A DNA stretch of 64,000 bases. It comes from Buxus sempervirens (Eukaryota; Streptophyta; Magnoliopsida; Buxales; Buxaceae). A model generated the notes under the pieces. The model was not told where the DNA came from, made no database searches, and saw nothing but the letters and a program-made list of their open reading frames with translations. This document shows positions 12,851 to 23,285 of this stretch, one piece after another (position 1 is the stretch's first letter; every line of letters begins with the position of its first letter). The translations under genes and the position numbers were made by a program. Where the stretch lies: the NCBI GenBank assembly GCA_947561395.2, contig OX387187.1, positions 21,061,829-21,125,828 on the forward strand. The letters run 5' to 3'.

Positions 12851-15800
12851 TGTAAGCACCTCATTTTTTGCACCCTTCTAAAAAGCCCGAAAAGCAAAAC
12901 CCTAAAAGACAGGTCTAAACCCTAAGGAGCAAAAGATGACTTTCTGCCTGAGCCCAAATTGATTGATATACCCTATCTCGACACGGTTCCAACGCAATTA
13001 AGTTTGCAGGAATTGGAGCCCGGATGAAAAAGATATGGGCAAAATAGTCCCAAAGGCAAATCAGTCAAAACTTAAAACGTCTTAATTAAGTTAATCAAGA
13101 TGAATAAAAAAAATACACAAACTGGAGAAGCTTGATTCGCCCGAGTGGACGGCTGAGTCACCTTAGCCGTCAACTCAACCAAAAAAGGGAGAGATTCGCG
13201 ACCGCATATAGTGTGCGGTCGATTTTTCGGCCACCATTCGCGCGAGCCAATTAGGGCAAACAGTAGACGAAAAGTAACCGCACTGTAAGTGTGGTCACTT
13301 TTGCGTCAGCTTGAGCCTGCCCATTTTGTCCCCCTATTTAATGCTGAAAAGATGCCGGGCAACCCGCACATGCCATGCGGTTTCGACCGAACCGCACAGC
13401 ATGTGCGGTTTCGACCAAACCGCACAACATGTGCGGTTTTGTCTCTGTGTTCTATAAAAAGTAAATTCAAACAGTAGATAGGGGTTGGTTTTTTTTAGCT
13501 AACTTCTCTCCTCCTCCTCGGCAACTACCCCTTCTGAATCATCTTATTCTTCTTCTCCAAACTTTTAAACACTTCCAACCCATTCCCCAATCATCCCAAA
13601 ACCTAACCAACTCCTTCCTCTTCCTCATCTCCACCCAAGGAAGGAACCAAGGCGGCTATTGGTGTTAGGAAGTGGTGCTCCAGCCATTGTTGGAGCTTCA
13701 AGGGAGATCATACACACTATCCCAGGACCCCTAACCCCCAAAGTAATGTTTTTCATCACTTTTTATCTTACATATATGAAAATAATGGTGTTTTGAGTAT
13801 ATGCAAGTGGTTTATCTCTTCCTACTGAAATGCATCCTTAAATATATGATTTAGCTCGCCTTTCCTCTCCATTTGTATAACATGAAAGTTTACAAAGGTA
13901 AGGTGAAGTATTCATCTAGCTATAAGGGAGGATAAGTGAGATTTTCACATGCTTTTAGGAAGATTAGGTGTTGTTTTGTTATATACTCATGCTATTCAAG
14001 TGGGGAGCATGTTCCTCCTTATGTTGAGTCTAATGTACCCCTATGTAACCCGATTTCTTCCCTTCTCAGATTGGCTTACCTTTCCACTTGATAAAGTGTT
14101 TTTTTTTTTAGTGTTTGGTGTGTTGTAAAGTATGCATATTTTGTGATAAATCTTTCTTGAACCTTCGTGATGCATGCTTCCCCCCATAACCCTTCTGTTA
14201 TGATATATGTGAGTTGCTGTTGGGGTTAACAGCATGCTTCCCCTCTTTCTTCATCTCATGATAATTCACTCTAAGTGTGATCATGCTCAATGAACCATGC
14301 CATGGTCCACTCATCTGTTGTTTTTACATCCTTAGAGTGGCTTTTTGTCTTCACTAGCATCCTAGGAGTAGTTCTTAAAATGCCATGTATGTGTGTCATG
14401 AATGTCTACTTATGCATATCTACGTTCACTCACTGTTTTGTATCTCACTAGATCTGTCCAGCATGCTCCCCCACCCCATTTTTCTCACTGTTCCCAGCCC
14501 CCTTTTAGCATGATTTCCCCTCTCTAATGGCTGCTGTTTTTCCTATCTGCAGCAGGTCTTATTGTTCAAGAACTTGCATAGTAAGTTCACTTACTTGCAC
14601 AACTTGAATGCATGCATACATCCCCCACCTTAGGAAGTATATGCATTTGAATATCCACACAGTTGCCTGCTATTTTTACCTACTATTTCTTCATGTGTTG
14701 CTATGTTTTATGTGGTCTTCTCAACATGACCAACCTACTGTTTATTGATGGATTGTATTTGGTTTGGCCGAAAATGGACCAAAGCTTGGCCTACCAGGCC
14801 TCTCCCTCCTTCTCACTACCTGGGGAGATGGAGGCAGCCTTCAAGTAACCTACACAGGGACGCATAGGTCCCTGTTTCATCCCCAGACAAGGCTCAAATA
14901 GGAGAAGGAAATAACCTAAGCCTCCCCCTTCTTCCTCCTTTGCAATGATACATGAAAAAGGGGCGATTTTGTGGATTTGAGGAGAAAGCAAGCCACTATG
15001 GGTCAACACAGTGACCCATAGTAACTCTCAGAACAGCGGAAGGGAAGGGACTCCCAAAGCTCACATGAAAAATTGCCTTTTGGGCTTTTTGGGCTAAAAC
15101 CGCAAACACGAAGTGGTTCGGCCCTAATCGCACAGTATGTACGGTCAGGGCCAAACCGCACATGTTCTACTCTTAGGCCCAGTAAGTCCTCATTTCCGTT
15201 TCTTGTGGGGCCTAACACCACTTGGCATCCCTTAAATAAGACTAATTAGACCTTTAGGGCTTCTGGGCTAGCCCAGGCCCTCATGTGTGAGACTTGGGCC
15301 CACTCAAGCCCAATAAGGTTTCGTGGGCCTTCCAACGGGGCCCATATCCCCGACCAGCCCCAAACTTGGGCCCATCCCAGAGATGGGCTCCAAGGGCTAC
15401 TTGGATAAATCCCATGGGCCACCTCCAAGCCCAAGGGGTCTTAAAAATCTAAATCCACTAATTATCTTGTATATTTAATTAACCCCCAAACCAAATAACT
15501 AAATCCAATAAACGGGGTTTTCCAACGCAACCCCAAATGGGAATCGGGCTTAGCCTAAGCCCTACATGGCATCCCATGGGCTTTCCAACGGGGCTCATGC
15601 CAGACCCACTTCACAAACGAACAAAAAGATAAAATCAAGTGAAAAGGGGACCCACACCACTTTGGTGGTCCCCACCTAGACCTGAAGTGAATGTGCATGC
15701 TTGACAGAGGAATAGGGTGAGTTAAACCAAGATTGACTTAAACCAGGGAAACCCAAGGGACCCGTCAACTGACGGGGCGGTCCGGGGTGTCTACGGACTT

Positions 15801-15969
15801 CCCTGGACCGTAACCGAGACCTTAACCAGAATCTCAAGTCGCAGACCAAAATAGACATCCTTAGGGCATCCAGGTGTCTGCTTACACCCCATCAGGCAGT
15901 GGCGACTCCTAACCCCCCATTTTCCCTCGCATTTTCGCGTGCGCCTTCGCACGGGTCAATGTGCACACA
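12851..15969 (+). mobile_element. Solo LTR, Tat/Ogre-like family (O1), 3.1 kb
   Basis: Begins tgtaagcacctca, ends tgtgcacaca, and is flanked by the exact 5-bp duplication tcgac (12846-12850 and 15970-15974). The opening (TGT.AGCACC...TTTTTGCACCC) and the closing motif ggcagtggcgactcc (15895-15909) recur in the other copies at 23728 and 35415. No gag or pol lies inside, so it is a solo LTR or a very reduced element. It contains hairpin-rich ACCGCAC/GTGCGGT words at about 13200-13440 and 15115-15170. Assignment to Tat/Ogre rests on LTR size and style and is an inference. Confidence 0.8.
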
Positions 15970-16052
15970 TCGACCACTAGCAAATCACTGAACAAGGCTC
16001 TTACAAAGTTATCAAATTTTTTTCTTTCTTCATTTCTACCTACATCTAATAC

Positions 16053-16132
16053 GAGTTGCAAAAGTGTTACTTGCGTCGATTACTGCTTGGACAGCCAAGC
16101 AGTAATCAACGCAAGTAACACTTTTGCAACTC
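16053..16132. repeat. Near-perfect 38-bp inverted repeat with 4-nt loop
   Basis: Arms 16053-16090 and 16095-16132 are complementary except at one position; the loop is acag. On minus-strand RNA the single odd pair becomes G-U. It lies inside element A, between the solo LTR and the GC-rich right end. Confidence 0.9.
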
Positions 16133-16345
16133 CTCATCTCGGCACAGTTCAAGCGGTTACTTTTTTTTACTATTTTTTATATTTTATTTTTTTTGCAGAA
16201 AACTACCCCGGGCCCGCGGGTAGCCCGCCAAGCCCAGCATGGCACGGCCCAGCCCTAGCCATGCCACGAACTAGGCCGTGCCTGGGTTTTCCTTGACGGC
16301 CCGGGCACCTGTCAAGGAAGCAGGCCGGCCCGTTAAGCAACCCTA

Positions 16346-16353
16346 GCCTCGGG
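16346..16353. repeat. Shared 8-bp target copy gcctcggg between the two hAT elements
   Basis: The octamer occurs as gcctcagg at 12385-12392, gcctcggg here, and gcctcggg at 19770-19777. It serves both as the right TSD of element A and the left TSD of element B, with no extra base between the two elements. Confidence 0.9.
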
Positions 16354-16828
16354 TAGGCATGAGCAACGGCCCGAGCCCGGCACGGCCCGTTTGGGCACGG
16401 CCCGCCAGGGCACGCGGCACGCGGGCCCGCGTGCCAGCTCGGGCCCGCGCTCGGCGCGGGCACGCGCGGGCCCAAGCGGGCTGGCCCGTGCGCCGGCCCC
16501 CGCGCGAGCCCGCTGGGCACGCGCCCAACGGCAAGCACGCGTGCCTGCCGCTGGGGCACGGCGGGCCGGCCCGCTTGGCACGCGTGCCTGCCGTTGGGCA
16601 CGCGGGCTGGCCCGCCAGAGAGCTAGCCGTTGGCTAGCTCTCTTTTCCCTCCATACAAGTGGCTTTTAGCCAATTTTATGCCTATTTTACCCCCCCAACA
16701 GCCATATAACAACTATATTGGGGGGATATAGTTGTAATTGATGATAAAAAGACATTTTCTACCCTTCCAACTGCAAAATAACAGTCATATTGAAGGGTAG
16801 AGGTAGTAAAAAGCCACTTTTAATTTTC

Positions 16829-16836
16829 TATAAATA
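16829..16836 (+). promoter_or_regulatory. TATA box of hAT B transposase
   Basis: TATAAATA lies 360 bp upstream of the transposase ATG, followed by pyrimidine-rich sequence and ccactccaaaccacacc. The matching part of element A (near 12575) has only a degraded version (ctaaatagg). Confidence 0.6.
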
Positions 16837-17195
16837 GCCACTCCCTTTCCCACTCCAAACCACACCACTTCTACAATCTCCTACTCTCTTCTAATTGATT
16901 ATCAAATAGTTCTTTGCTCTAATTGTTGTAATTGGAAATTGGTGATACTCGATCTCTTCTAATTGTTCAAGCATCAAAAGTGGGAAATTGGACTCTGGAG
17001 GTTGAAGGCTTCAATTGCAAAGTTCAAGATTCATTCTAAAGAGGTATTCTTCTATTTAATTTTCTGATTTTAAAATTAGTATAAATATTATTATTATAAG
17101 TAAGTCTCTCCTTCTACCTTTCTTATAAATTAATATCACCAAATAGTTATTATAATATTATTTATTAAGAATTTTTTTTTTCAAAAAATTTGATA

Positions 17196-19259
17196 ATGGA
17201 CCCTAGGTATCCTATGTTTTTTGACATTGAAGAAAGGGAATATCTTAGACCCCTTTCTGACCCAGTATTTTCTGATGATATAACCCAACCCCAATATAAT
17301 GACCCTCCCATCCAAGGTCTTGAAACAGAATTACCTTCACAGGATATGGGATCGTCTTCCCTACCACCTAGGAACACCAAGAGGAGTAGAACCTCCGGTG
17401 TTTGGCTCAATTTTACCATTGAAAGTGTAGGGAGTGAAGAGAAGGCAGTGTGTAACCATTGCAAAAAACATTTTAGTTGTAAAGGCAAAGGTGGTACAGG
17501 CCACTTGAACCGGCATTTGCAAAAATGCCTTCCAAAACATGGCCAAATTGACCCTAGGCAAACCCAAATTTCTACTAGTAGTGTTGCTATGAGTAATTTT
17601 ATTTTTAATCAAGAAGAAACTAGGCTTGAAATAGTAAAGTGGGTAATTCAAGAAGAATTACCCTTTAGATTAATAGATTCTAAAAGATTTAACCGTTTAA
17701 TAACTAAATATTTAGCACCACAATTTAAACCTTTTTCACGCCACACTTTAAGAAAAGATGCAATAAAATTATATGGAAAAATGAAAACTGCATTAATAGA
17801 AACTTTGTCAAATAGTACTTTTAAGATAGCTTTAACCTCAGATGTTTGGACAAGTAGACAACAAATAAGCTATTTAGCTATAACTGCACATTATATTGAT
17901 GAAAATTGGAATATGGAAAAAAGAATAATAACTTTTGAACCACTAGATGCTAGCCATACTGGAATGAATATATCAAATGCTATAAGTAGAAATCTAAGAA
18001 GTTATAAAATACACAATAAAATAATGGCTCTAGCACTTGATAATGCAAGTGCTAATAATGTTGCAGTAGGAATATTAAGACAACAATTAAACTTAAATAT
18101 AGATGGAAGTTTATTTCATGTTAGGTGTGCTTGTCATATCCTTAATTTAGTTGTGCAAGATGGATTAAAAATTGGTCAACACCATTTAATAAATATTAGA
18201 GATGCAGTAAGATTTATAAAACAATCTAGCACAACCGCTAGAGAATTTAAATATTATTGTGAAACTTTAGGAAAACAATATAAAAAAATTACCCTAGATG
18301 TTGAACATAGGTGGAATTCAACATATTTAATGCTAGAAGCTGCACTAGGATTAAAACAAGAAATTACAATATTTTATAAAAGTAAAATGCCTGTATGTGA
18401 CTTAGAAGATCTTGATTGGCAAATAGCCGAAATTTTAAGAGATTTTTTAAAAGTTTTTTATGATGCAACAAGATATTTATCAGTAGTTTATTACCCAACA
18501 TCTTCAAGTATTATAACTTGTTTATATCAAATAAGTATTTGTTTTAAACAATATAGAGATGTACCCATTGCTAAGGAAATTATCCCTGCAATGGAAATTA
18601 AAATTTTAAAATATTGGCAAGAGATGCCTAATTTATATTGTTTAGCTACTACAATGGACCCTAGGATTAAATTAGGAGTTGAAAACTTAATAGATGGAAT
18701 AAATGAAAATATGAATTCTACTTTTCAAATAGATATACGTAAAATAAGAAATCTATTAGAAAGACTTTTTTGTGAATACGATACTAGTAGTAGCATACAA
18801 AGTCATACGCGAACCCAACAAACACTACCAGATAATTCCCCTTGGAATTTTTTAAGTGGGAGAAGAAAGGGAAAACAACCAGCTTCTAGTAGTGGGGGAT
18901 CATCTGAATTAATGATTTTTTTAGAAAGCCCCCCAATGAGTTTTAATACTATAGAAGAGCATAATGCTTTTAACATTTTGACATGGTGGAAGCAAAATCA
19001 GGTTAATTATCCTGTGCTTTCCGCCATGGCACGTGATCTACTAACGGTTCCGGTGTCCATAGTTGCATCGGAATCAGCTTTTAGTGCAGGTGGACGAACC
19101 GTGGATGATTACAGGAGCAGATTAACGCCGGAGATGGTGCAAGCATGTGTTAGTCTTACAGATTGGTTAAGGGCAGAACTGAGAGAACAAGAATATGAAG
19201 ATGATCAACTTGCTGGAGACTTTGATGATTTGAATATTGATTTTAGTCAACTAGAGTAG
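17196..19259 (+). CDS. hAT transposase (BED zinc finger, RICESLEEPER/Ac-like), 687 aa
   Basis: One uninterrupted reading frame from ATG 17196 (MDPRY) to TAG 19259. Residues about 66-111 form a BED zinc finger (C86, C89, H103, H107). The RNase-H-like core shows TSDVWTS (D near 216) and ALDNASANN (D near 282), then HRWNSTY. The C-terminal hAT dimerisation region (about 593-643) has WWKQN...YPVLS and ASESAFSAGG (E near 626), followed by VDDYRSRL. These are the expected acidic catalytic positions of hAT enzymes. It cuts and re-inserts its own element in the nucleus. Plant domesticated relatives (RICESLEEPER, DAYSLEEPER) exist, but this copy sits between matching termini and TSDs, so it is a transposon gene. 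The TTG two codons upstream is not needed as a start. Confidence 0.93.
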   Translation: MDPRYPMFFDIEEREYLRPLSDPVFSDDITQPQYNDPPIQGLETELPSQDMGSSSLPPRNTKRSRTSGVWLNFTIESVGSEEKAVCNHCKKHFSCKGKGGTGHLNRHLQKCLPKHGQIDPRQTQISTSSVAMSNFIFNQEETRLEIVKWVIQEELPFRLIDSKRFNRLITKYLAPQFKPFSRHTLRKDAIKLYGKMKTALIETLSNSTFKIALTSDVWTSRQQISYLAITAHYIDENWNMEKRIITFEPLDASHTGMNISNAISRNLRSYKIHNKIMALALDNASANNVAVGILRQQLNLNIDGSLFHVRCACHILNLVVQDGLKIGQHHLINIRDAVRFIKQSSTTAREFKYYCETLGKQYKKITLDVEHRWNSTYLMLEAALGLKQEITIFYKSKMPVCDLEDLDWQIAEILRDFLKVFYDATRYLSVVYYPTSSSIITCLYQISICFKQYRDVPIAKEIIPAMEIKILKYWQEMPNLYCLATTMDPRIKLGVENLIDGINENMNSTFQIDIRKIRNLLERLFCEYDTSSSIQSHTRTQQTLPDNSPWNFLSGRRKGKQPASSSGGSSELMIFLESPPMSFNTIEEHNAFNILTWWKQNQVNYPVLSAMARDLLTVPVSIVASESAFSAGGRTVDDYRSRLTPEMVQACVSLTDWLRAELREQEYEDDQLAGDFDDLNIDFSQLE

Positions 19260-19816
19260 TCTAAGTTTTGTTATAATTTTTGTAATCAAAGTATAGGAAT
19301 TGTACTTTCTCTTTTTTTTTGTTTCTTTTAAACTGCAAATGATAGATAGATGAGTGGGTGCCAACCTAGTTTGGATGTGCTTATACTATAGTGATGCAGT
19401 ATTATTTGTTCAAGTAATTATGTAATTTTTGCAAAGTTGTAAGTGTACTTATGCTAATTAATGAATTTATATTTTTTTGAGCAAAATTTATCTCAATATG
19501 TGTAAAACAATTTTGTGAATAATAAAAGTATTTTACAGAAATTTTTTGGGATTTTTTAAAAAAAATTAAATTAATTGGCCCGCTGGCTCGGCACGGCACG
19601 CCTGCTGGGGCGTGCCGTGCCGGGCTTGGGTATTAGCCAAACGGGCTTGGCGTGTCGCGGCCTGCCAGGCCCGCGGCACGGCAGACCCGCGGCACGGCCG
19701 GCCCGCGGCCCGCCCGAGCACGCCTCAGGCGTGCCGGGCCGTGCCGGGCCGGCCCGCCGCCCATCCCTAGCCTCGGGTGTCCAAATCTCTAACCATTCCT
19801 CTCCTACTCTCCATCT

Positions 19817-20085
19817 CACGAACCAAGTGTGGGGGTACGTAGCATGTCAAGTAGATTTTTGATTTTTCAATTAGAAATTTTAGGGATTTTATCAATATCT
19901 CGCACGTTTTTTCTCCACCTTTTAAGTTTTAAAATCAAACTTTTTAGGAATCACGAACCAAGTGTGGGGGTACAAGGCATATCAAGTAGATTTTGGGTTT
20001 TTTAATTAGAAAATTTAGGGATTTTATCAATATCAGGCCTGTTTTTTCTTCACCTTTTAAGTTTTAAAATCAAACTTTTTTGGAA
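19817..20085. repeat. 135-bp tandem direct repeat
   Basis: The stretch starting cacgaaccaagtgtggggg at 19817 recurs at 19952 and runs to about 20085 with few changes (for example cgtagcatgtc against caaggcatatc). It is host-flank sequence immediately right of hAT B. No coding content was recognised. Confidence 0.85.
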
Positions 20086-20482
20086 TTTTATCCTAAGACG
20101 GAAAATTGAATCATCGGAGATATCAGAACCTCTAATCATTCCTCTTCCGTTTTTATTTTTAAATCTTATCGTCAATCCCGTCCGGAAATTTTTGAAGGGC
20201 CTTCTAGAATGCTCCGGTTCTTCTCACAACGAGAACGACAACAAAAACGGTAGTAATTCTCATATTATAGGCGATTGACGTTAACAATTCGAAGAAGAAG
20301 GTATCAAGTTCTCAGAGACGGTGCTACAAGAGACCGGTAAAAGGTAGCTTCTCAATTCATTAGGACACATCATTGTTCCCTAATGCAATTGAATATACAT
20401 TGAGGAGTTGCCTTTCAACTTTGCTTAAGGAATTGATCCATTGGGCCATTAGCGGCCCTTCCATTATGGCCTGTCAAGAGGT
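20086..20482. other. Unassigned intergenic stretch
   Basis: Mixed-composition DNA without a recognisable gene or repeat end. The part 20180-20350 has fewer A/T runs than its surroundings and could be a decayed exon, but no protein family was recognised. Confidence 0.4.
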
Positions 20483-20812
20483 GTGGCAATAAATTCACTC
20501 CCTCTACCTTGTGGAAGTAGTTTAATGGATTACAGTACTAATTTCCCTCTACATTATGGAAGTAGTTTAATGGATTACAGTACTGATTTCCCTCTACATT
20601 GTGGAAGTAGTTTAATGGATTACAGTACTGATTTACTATTTGAGGCCCTCTTGCTATCTCTTTATTTGTCACTTTTATCATGTTTAGTATTCCAAGATTT
20701 GATTGTTTGTGATCCCATGTTCAATATTTTCCTTGATAAAAGTAATGAAATATTTTGCACTTTCTTTCTTTCTTATCCCCTAGATAAAGGATTTCCATTA
20801 AAATATACATGA
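20483..20812 (+). other. 109-codon ORF containing three 45-bp tandem repeats
   Basis: The 45-bp unit (ccctctac.ttgtggaagt... to agtactgattt) occurs three times at about 20499-20633. It keeps the reading frame, giving 15-residue units of the form GSSLMDYSTDFPLHC. The rest of the ORF is hydrophobic (LLLSLYLSLLSCLVF). No homologue recognised. No splice or promoter evidence, so it may be a non-coding minisatellite that happens to be in frame. Confidence 0.35.
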
Positions 20813-21572
20813 TTTTTAGAATAAATTTGATGCTTATGTTGTGATATTAAATGCATGGTTAAGAGGCTGACAATGTATCATAGAAAGTGGCAATTGCAGT
20901 CCTTTTAGGGTCCATGAAGGTCGTTGGATTCGTCATAAGTTCAATTGTGAATTCAAAAGTGGGCAAAAAATTATTCAGCCTTATGCTTGTGAAAGTGTTA
21001 AATGTAAGCTTATCGATGTTGGGATGAACTCAACTTTAAATCTGATGCTTGGGGATTGGCGACTTGCCATTTTTTATTCTTTTCAACCAAAAAAAAAAAA
21101 TGCTGATCTGGGATCAATGTATTTACGTAAATCAGTGATCAGCTTCTTGGGTATCAGCCGTCGATGATAGCAGTAGCCGATACTCCAAGAAGTCGACCAA
21201 AAAACACAGGTTTTGCTTAATTTTTAATTATCTTAATTATAAACTTATAACAAAATGATATTATAATTAATTATCAGCAAAATATAATTACTTAAGATAT
21301 TAATTTTATGTATAACTTCATTATACCAATAGGTTAAGGTAACTTCATTATATCAATTAATTAAGATATAAATTAATATACTAATTAAATTTTAAATATA
21401 AAATTCATTATATTATCAATAAATGAAGTTATGTTGTTCATAGTTATTCTCAGGTTTGGCCGTCTCTCGGCTCCAATCAAGGCCGATGGCCTTATTTTGT
21501 CAGTCCATGTGATGCTTGGAGCTAGGTTCCAGAGTGCTTCCCTAACCATATATTGGTCTTTGCCCCGCACCT
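20813..21572. other. Unassigned AT-rich stretch
   Basis: No gene recognised. A weak imperfect hairpin (cttcttgggtatc against gatactccaagaag) lies at about 21143-21193. AT-rich sequence with ttaatta words fills 21220-21425. Confidence 0.4.
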
Positions 21573-21902
21573 TTGATCGCGACTCTTTCCCTTTTGTGGG
21601 CTCTTCAAATCCACATGTTCGTGGACCCCATCTCAGGCGAATCTTATGGATTTCCATCAAGTCTTCTAGCCTTGGCCGTATGCCTAAATTTGCTTTTGAT
21701 TGGTGCAAAAATTAATATTAAGGTTGTCGGTGGTATCTCTAGTAATCTAGACCTAGGTATGATGTCTGATTTTGGTTTCTTCACATGTTTAATGGTGAAT
21801 TTAGCAATGTATGATGTACTGTTAACTTTTGCTAATGATAATGTAGTTATGGCCTTCTACCAAAAAAGAAAAGAAAAACTTGATTTGACTTATTCAAAGT
21901 AA
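21573..21902 (+). other. Unrecognised ORF, about 100 aa, hydrophobic
   Basis: The open frame has no ATG at its 5' limit; the first methionine is inside (MFVDPISG). It contains a hydrophobic stretch (SSLLALAVCLNLLLIGA) and ends DLTYSK. It may be a fragment of a broken membrane-protein gene or chance. A different frame upstream (21431-21715) is also open. No family recognised. Confidence 0.25.
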
Positions 21903-21908
21903 GCATTG

Positions 21909-22253
21909 TGTAAGCACCCAACTTTTGCACCCCATTAAAAATACTGAGAAAGACCCTAAAAAGACTAGTTCAAACTAGAGCTGGCAATGGGTTGAATACG
22001 ATATGGATCTACTATGATCCGAATTCGAACCCAAAAAAAAAAAAATCAATATCTGAATTCGATCTAAAATCCGACAAATCTTTTAAACCTGAATTTGAAT
22101 TCGAAACCGAAAATCATATACAGCATCTGAATTTGATATTCAATCAAATGGAATAACAGAAATCTAAATTCGATCCAATTTTGCAGAGGCTAGGGCAAAT
22201 CAATTTCCCACAAACTCTGAAACCCTTCGATTGTTTGTTTTAATAAGGTTGGT
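21909..22253 (+). mobile_element. Ogre-like LTR start (O4) cut by a MITE-like fragment
   Basis: 21909-21976 opens with tgtaagcacccaacttttgc and the ctaaaaagac text that starts LTR O1, then breaks off. At 21977 a sequence starting tagagctggcaatggg begins, rich in gaattcgaa/gaatttgaa words. It belongs to the same style as the hAT MITE at 31415-32130 (taggggtggcaat). Its right end is not clear; decayed sequence continues to the pol remnant. Confidence 0.5.
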
Positions 22254-22850
22254 TCAACCGTGATTTATACAAAGTTTACAAACGGAATCGAATAGGAGTT
22301 TCGCTGCTATTGGGTGATAGACTCCATCTGGGGAAATTAGTACTGCTCCGATTCCCTTTCCATTGATGTTGACTGCCCCGTCAAAGAACATTCGCCATCC
22401 GGTTTCTTCTGCCTCTTCCGTCGATCCGGTGCACATTACAACTTCATCTGGGAAACTAGTGAGGAGTGGCTGGTAGCTTGGTATGGGGTGCTCCGCCAAG
22501 TGGTCCACTATTGCTTGTCCTTTTATCGCCTTTTTTGTCGTGTGAACAATGTCATACTCAGATAAAAGGACTTGCCACTTGGCTACTCTTCCAGTAGAGA
22601 TGGGCTTCTCGAAAATATACTTCAGTGGATCCAAACTTGAGATCAATAGGATTGTGTGGCTAAGTAAATAGTGCCGAAGCTTCTGGGTTACCCAGACCAA
22701 GGAGCAACATGTCTTTCTCCCCGTTTCATCATGTTGCCCCAACACACATCCTACTGCTATCTCTGAGACTGTCAGGTACATGATCAAGGGCCACCCTGGT
22801 ACCGGAGGGACCAAAGTCGGTGTGCTCATCAAATATGCCTTGATCTTGTC
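22254..22850 (-). pseudogene. Tat/Ogre-type Ty3 pol fragment (RNase H region)
   Basis: The minus frame starting DKIKAYLMSTPTLVPPVPG continues through CVLGQHDETGRK, TQKLRHYLLSHT, PLKYIFEKP, GRVAKWQVLLSEYDI and IKGQAIVDHLAEHP, then into a second RNase-H-like part (WRMFFDGAVN..GKGIGAVL). A dual RNase H is typical of Tat/Ogre elements. About 25 residues usually present after DETGRK are missing without a frame change. The 5' side of this pol is cut at 22850 by the composite insertion. The next upstream codon (F of FDKIK) reappears at 38713-38717. Confidence 0.85.
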
Positions 22851-23204
22851 TGTAACATCCCAGACCCATACCCAGCAATATATTGTCTGCTTTGGGCCTA
22901 CGGGCCCTCACGGATTTGTTTTCAAGGATAACACGAGAAAACCTCCCAGGGGTCACCCATCCTAACAGTGCTTCCACCCGAGCACGCTTAACTTTAGGGT
23001 TCCCAGGGGATTTAGTCCCATGTTGCTCCTTAAAAGGCCTCTTGCTAATTTAGGGGTCTTAAGACTACTGATAGCATCCCCGAGCGTTGTGGGATCCCAA
23101 CCATATGCACATCCTCGCCTGATAGCTTGCCACTGTGGTAGTTCGCCCAAGTCTCTCACCCCACCCACATCACAGCCTCCCACTCAGACATCCAGGATGT
23201 CACA
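22851..23204 (-). mobile_element. Cassandra-like LTR with 5S-rRNA-derived segment, copy 1
   Basis: On minus it runs tgtgacatcctgg...ctgggatgttaca, 354 bp. Positions 22941-22992 hold the reverse complement of the 3' half of plant 5S rRNA: A-box-like gttaagcgtgct, then aggatgggtgacc and cctgggag, the box C region. The LTR is preceded on minus by a purine tract (ggagggga, 23206-23215), so it is a 3' LTR. It resembles the copy at 26820 at roughly 93 percent by eye. Cassandra TRIMs are known to carry 5S sequence in the LTR. Confidence 0.85.
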
Positions 23205-23285
23205 TACTCCCCTCCATGGGACAACGTGTCCTCGCGTTGGGCCGAACCCCCACACTTTCTGGTCAGGGCAGTCTCTGATACCATT
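23205..23285 (-). mobile_element. TRIM internal domain: PBS, 60-nt spacer, polypurine tract
   Basis: On minus it starts aatggtatcagagac just after the LTR end ...gggggttaca. This is a primer-binding site for initiator tRNA-Met (TGGTATCAGAG). About 60 nt without an ORF follow, then ggaggggagta before the Cassandra LTR. An internal domain of about 80 bp is typical of TRIM elements. The LTR upstream of this PBS is the Tekay one, not Cassandra. Confidence 0.8.

Larger units (their letters stand above)
12393..16345. mobile_element. Non-autonomous hAT element A (interrupted by a solo LTR)
   Basis: Left end tagggttgcttatcg and right end ...cgttaagcaaccccta-type text (cgttaagcaaccctag) form inverted termini sharing TAGGGTTGCTTA, followed by GC-rich subterminal sequence. 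Flanks are gcctcagg (12385-12392) and gcctcggg (16346-16353), an 8-bp duplication with one mismatch, as expected for hAT. Without the nested LTR it is about 0.83 kb and has no transposase. The left arm (12510-12620) shares the text around acagtcatattt...aaaaagccactttt and ccactccaaaccacacc with element B (16775-16870), so the two belong to related families. Confidence 0.85.
16354..19769 (+). mobile_element. Complete autonomous hAT element B, 3.4 kb
   Basis: Left terminus taggcatgagcaacggcccg and right terminus, read inward on minus, tagggatgggcggcgggcc are imperfect inverted repeats. Both run into GC-rich subterminal regions (16370-16620 and 19578-19765) built from ggcccg/gcacgg words. The flanking 8-bp duplication gcctcggg is perfect. 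It carries one unbroken transposase gene. A perfect TSD plus an intact ORF points to a young, possibly active copy. Confidence 0.93.

Noticed and set aside
16203-16669. Many overlapping Ala/Arg/Gly/Pro-rich ORFs on both strands
   Set aside because: They arise from the GC-rich subterminal words (ggcccg, gcacgg) of the two hAT elements; no frame is preferred and no domain is present.
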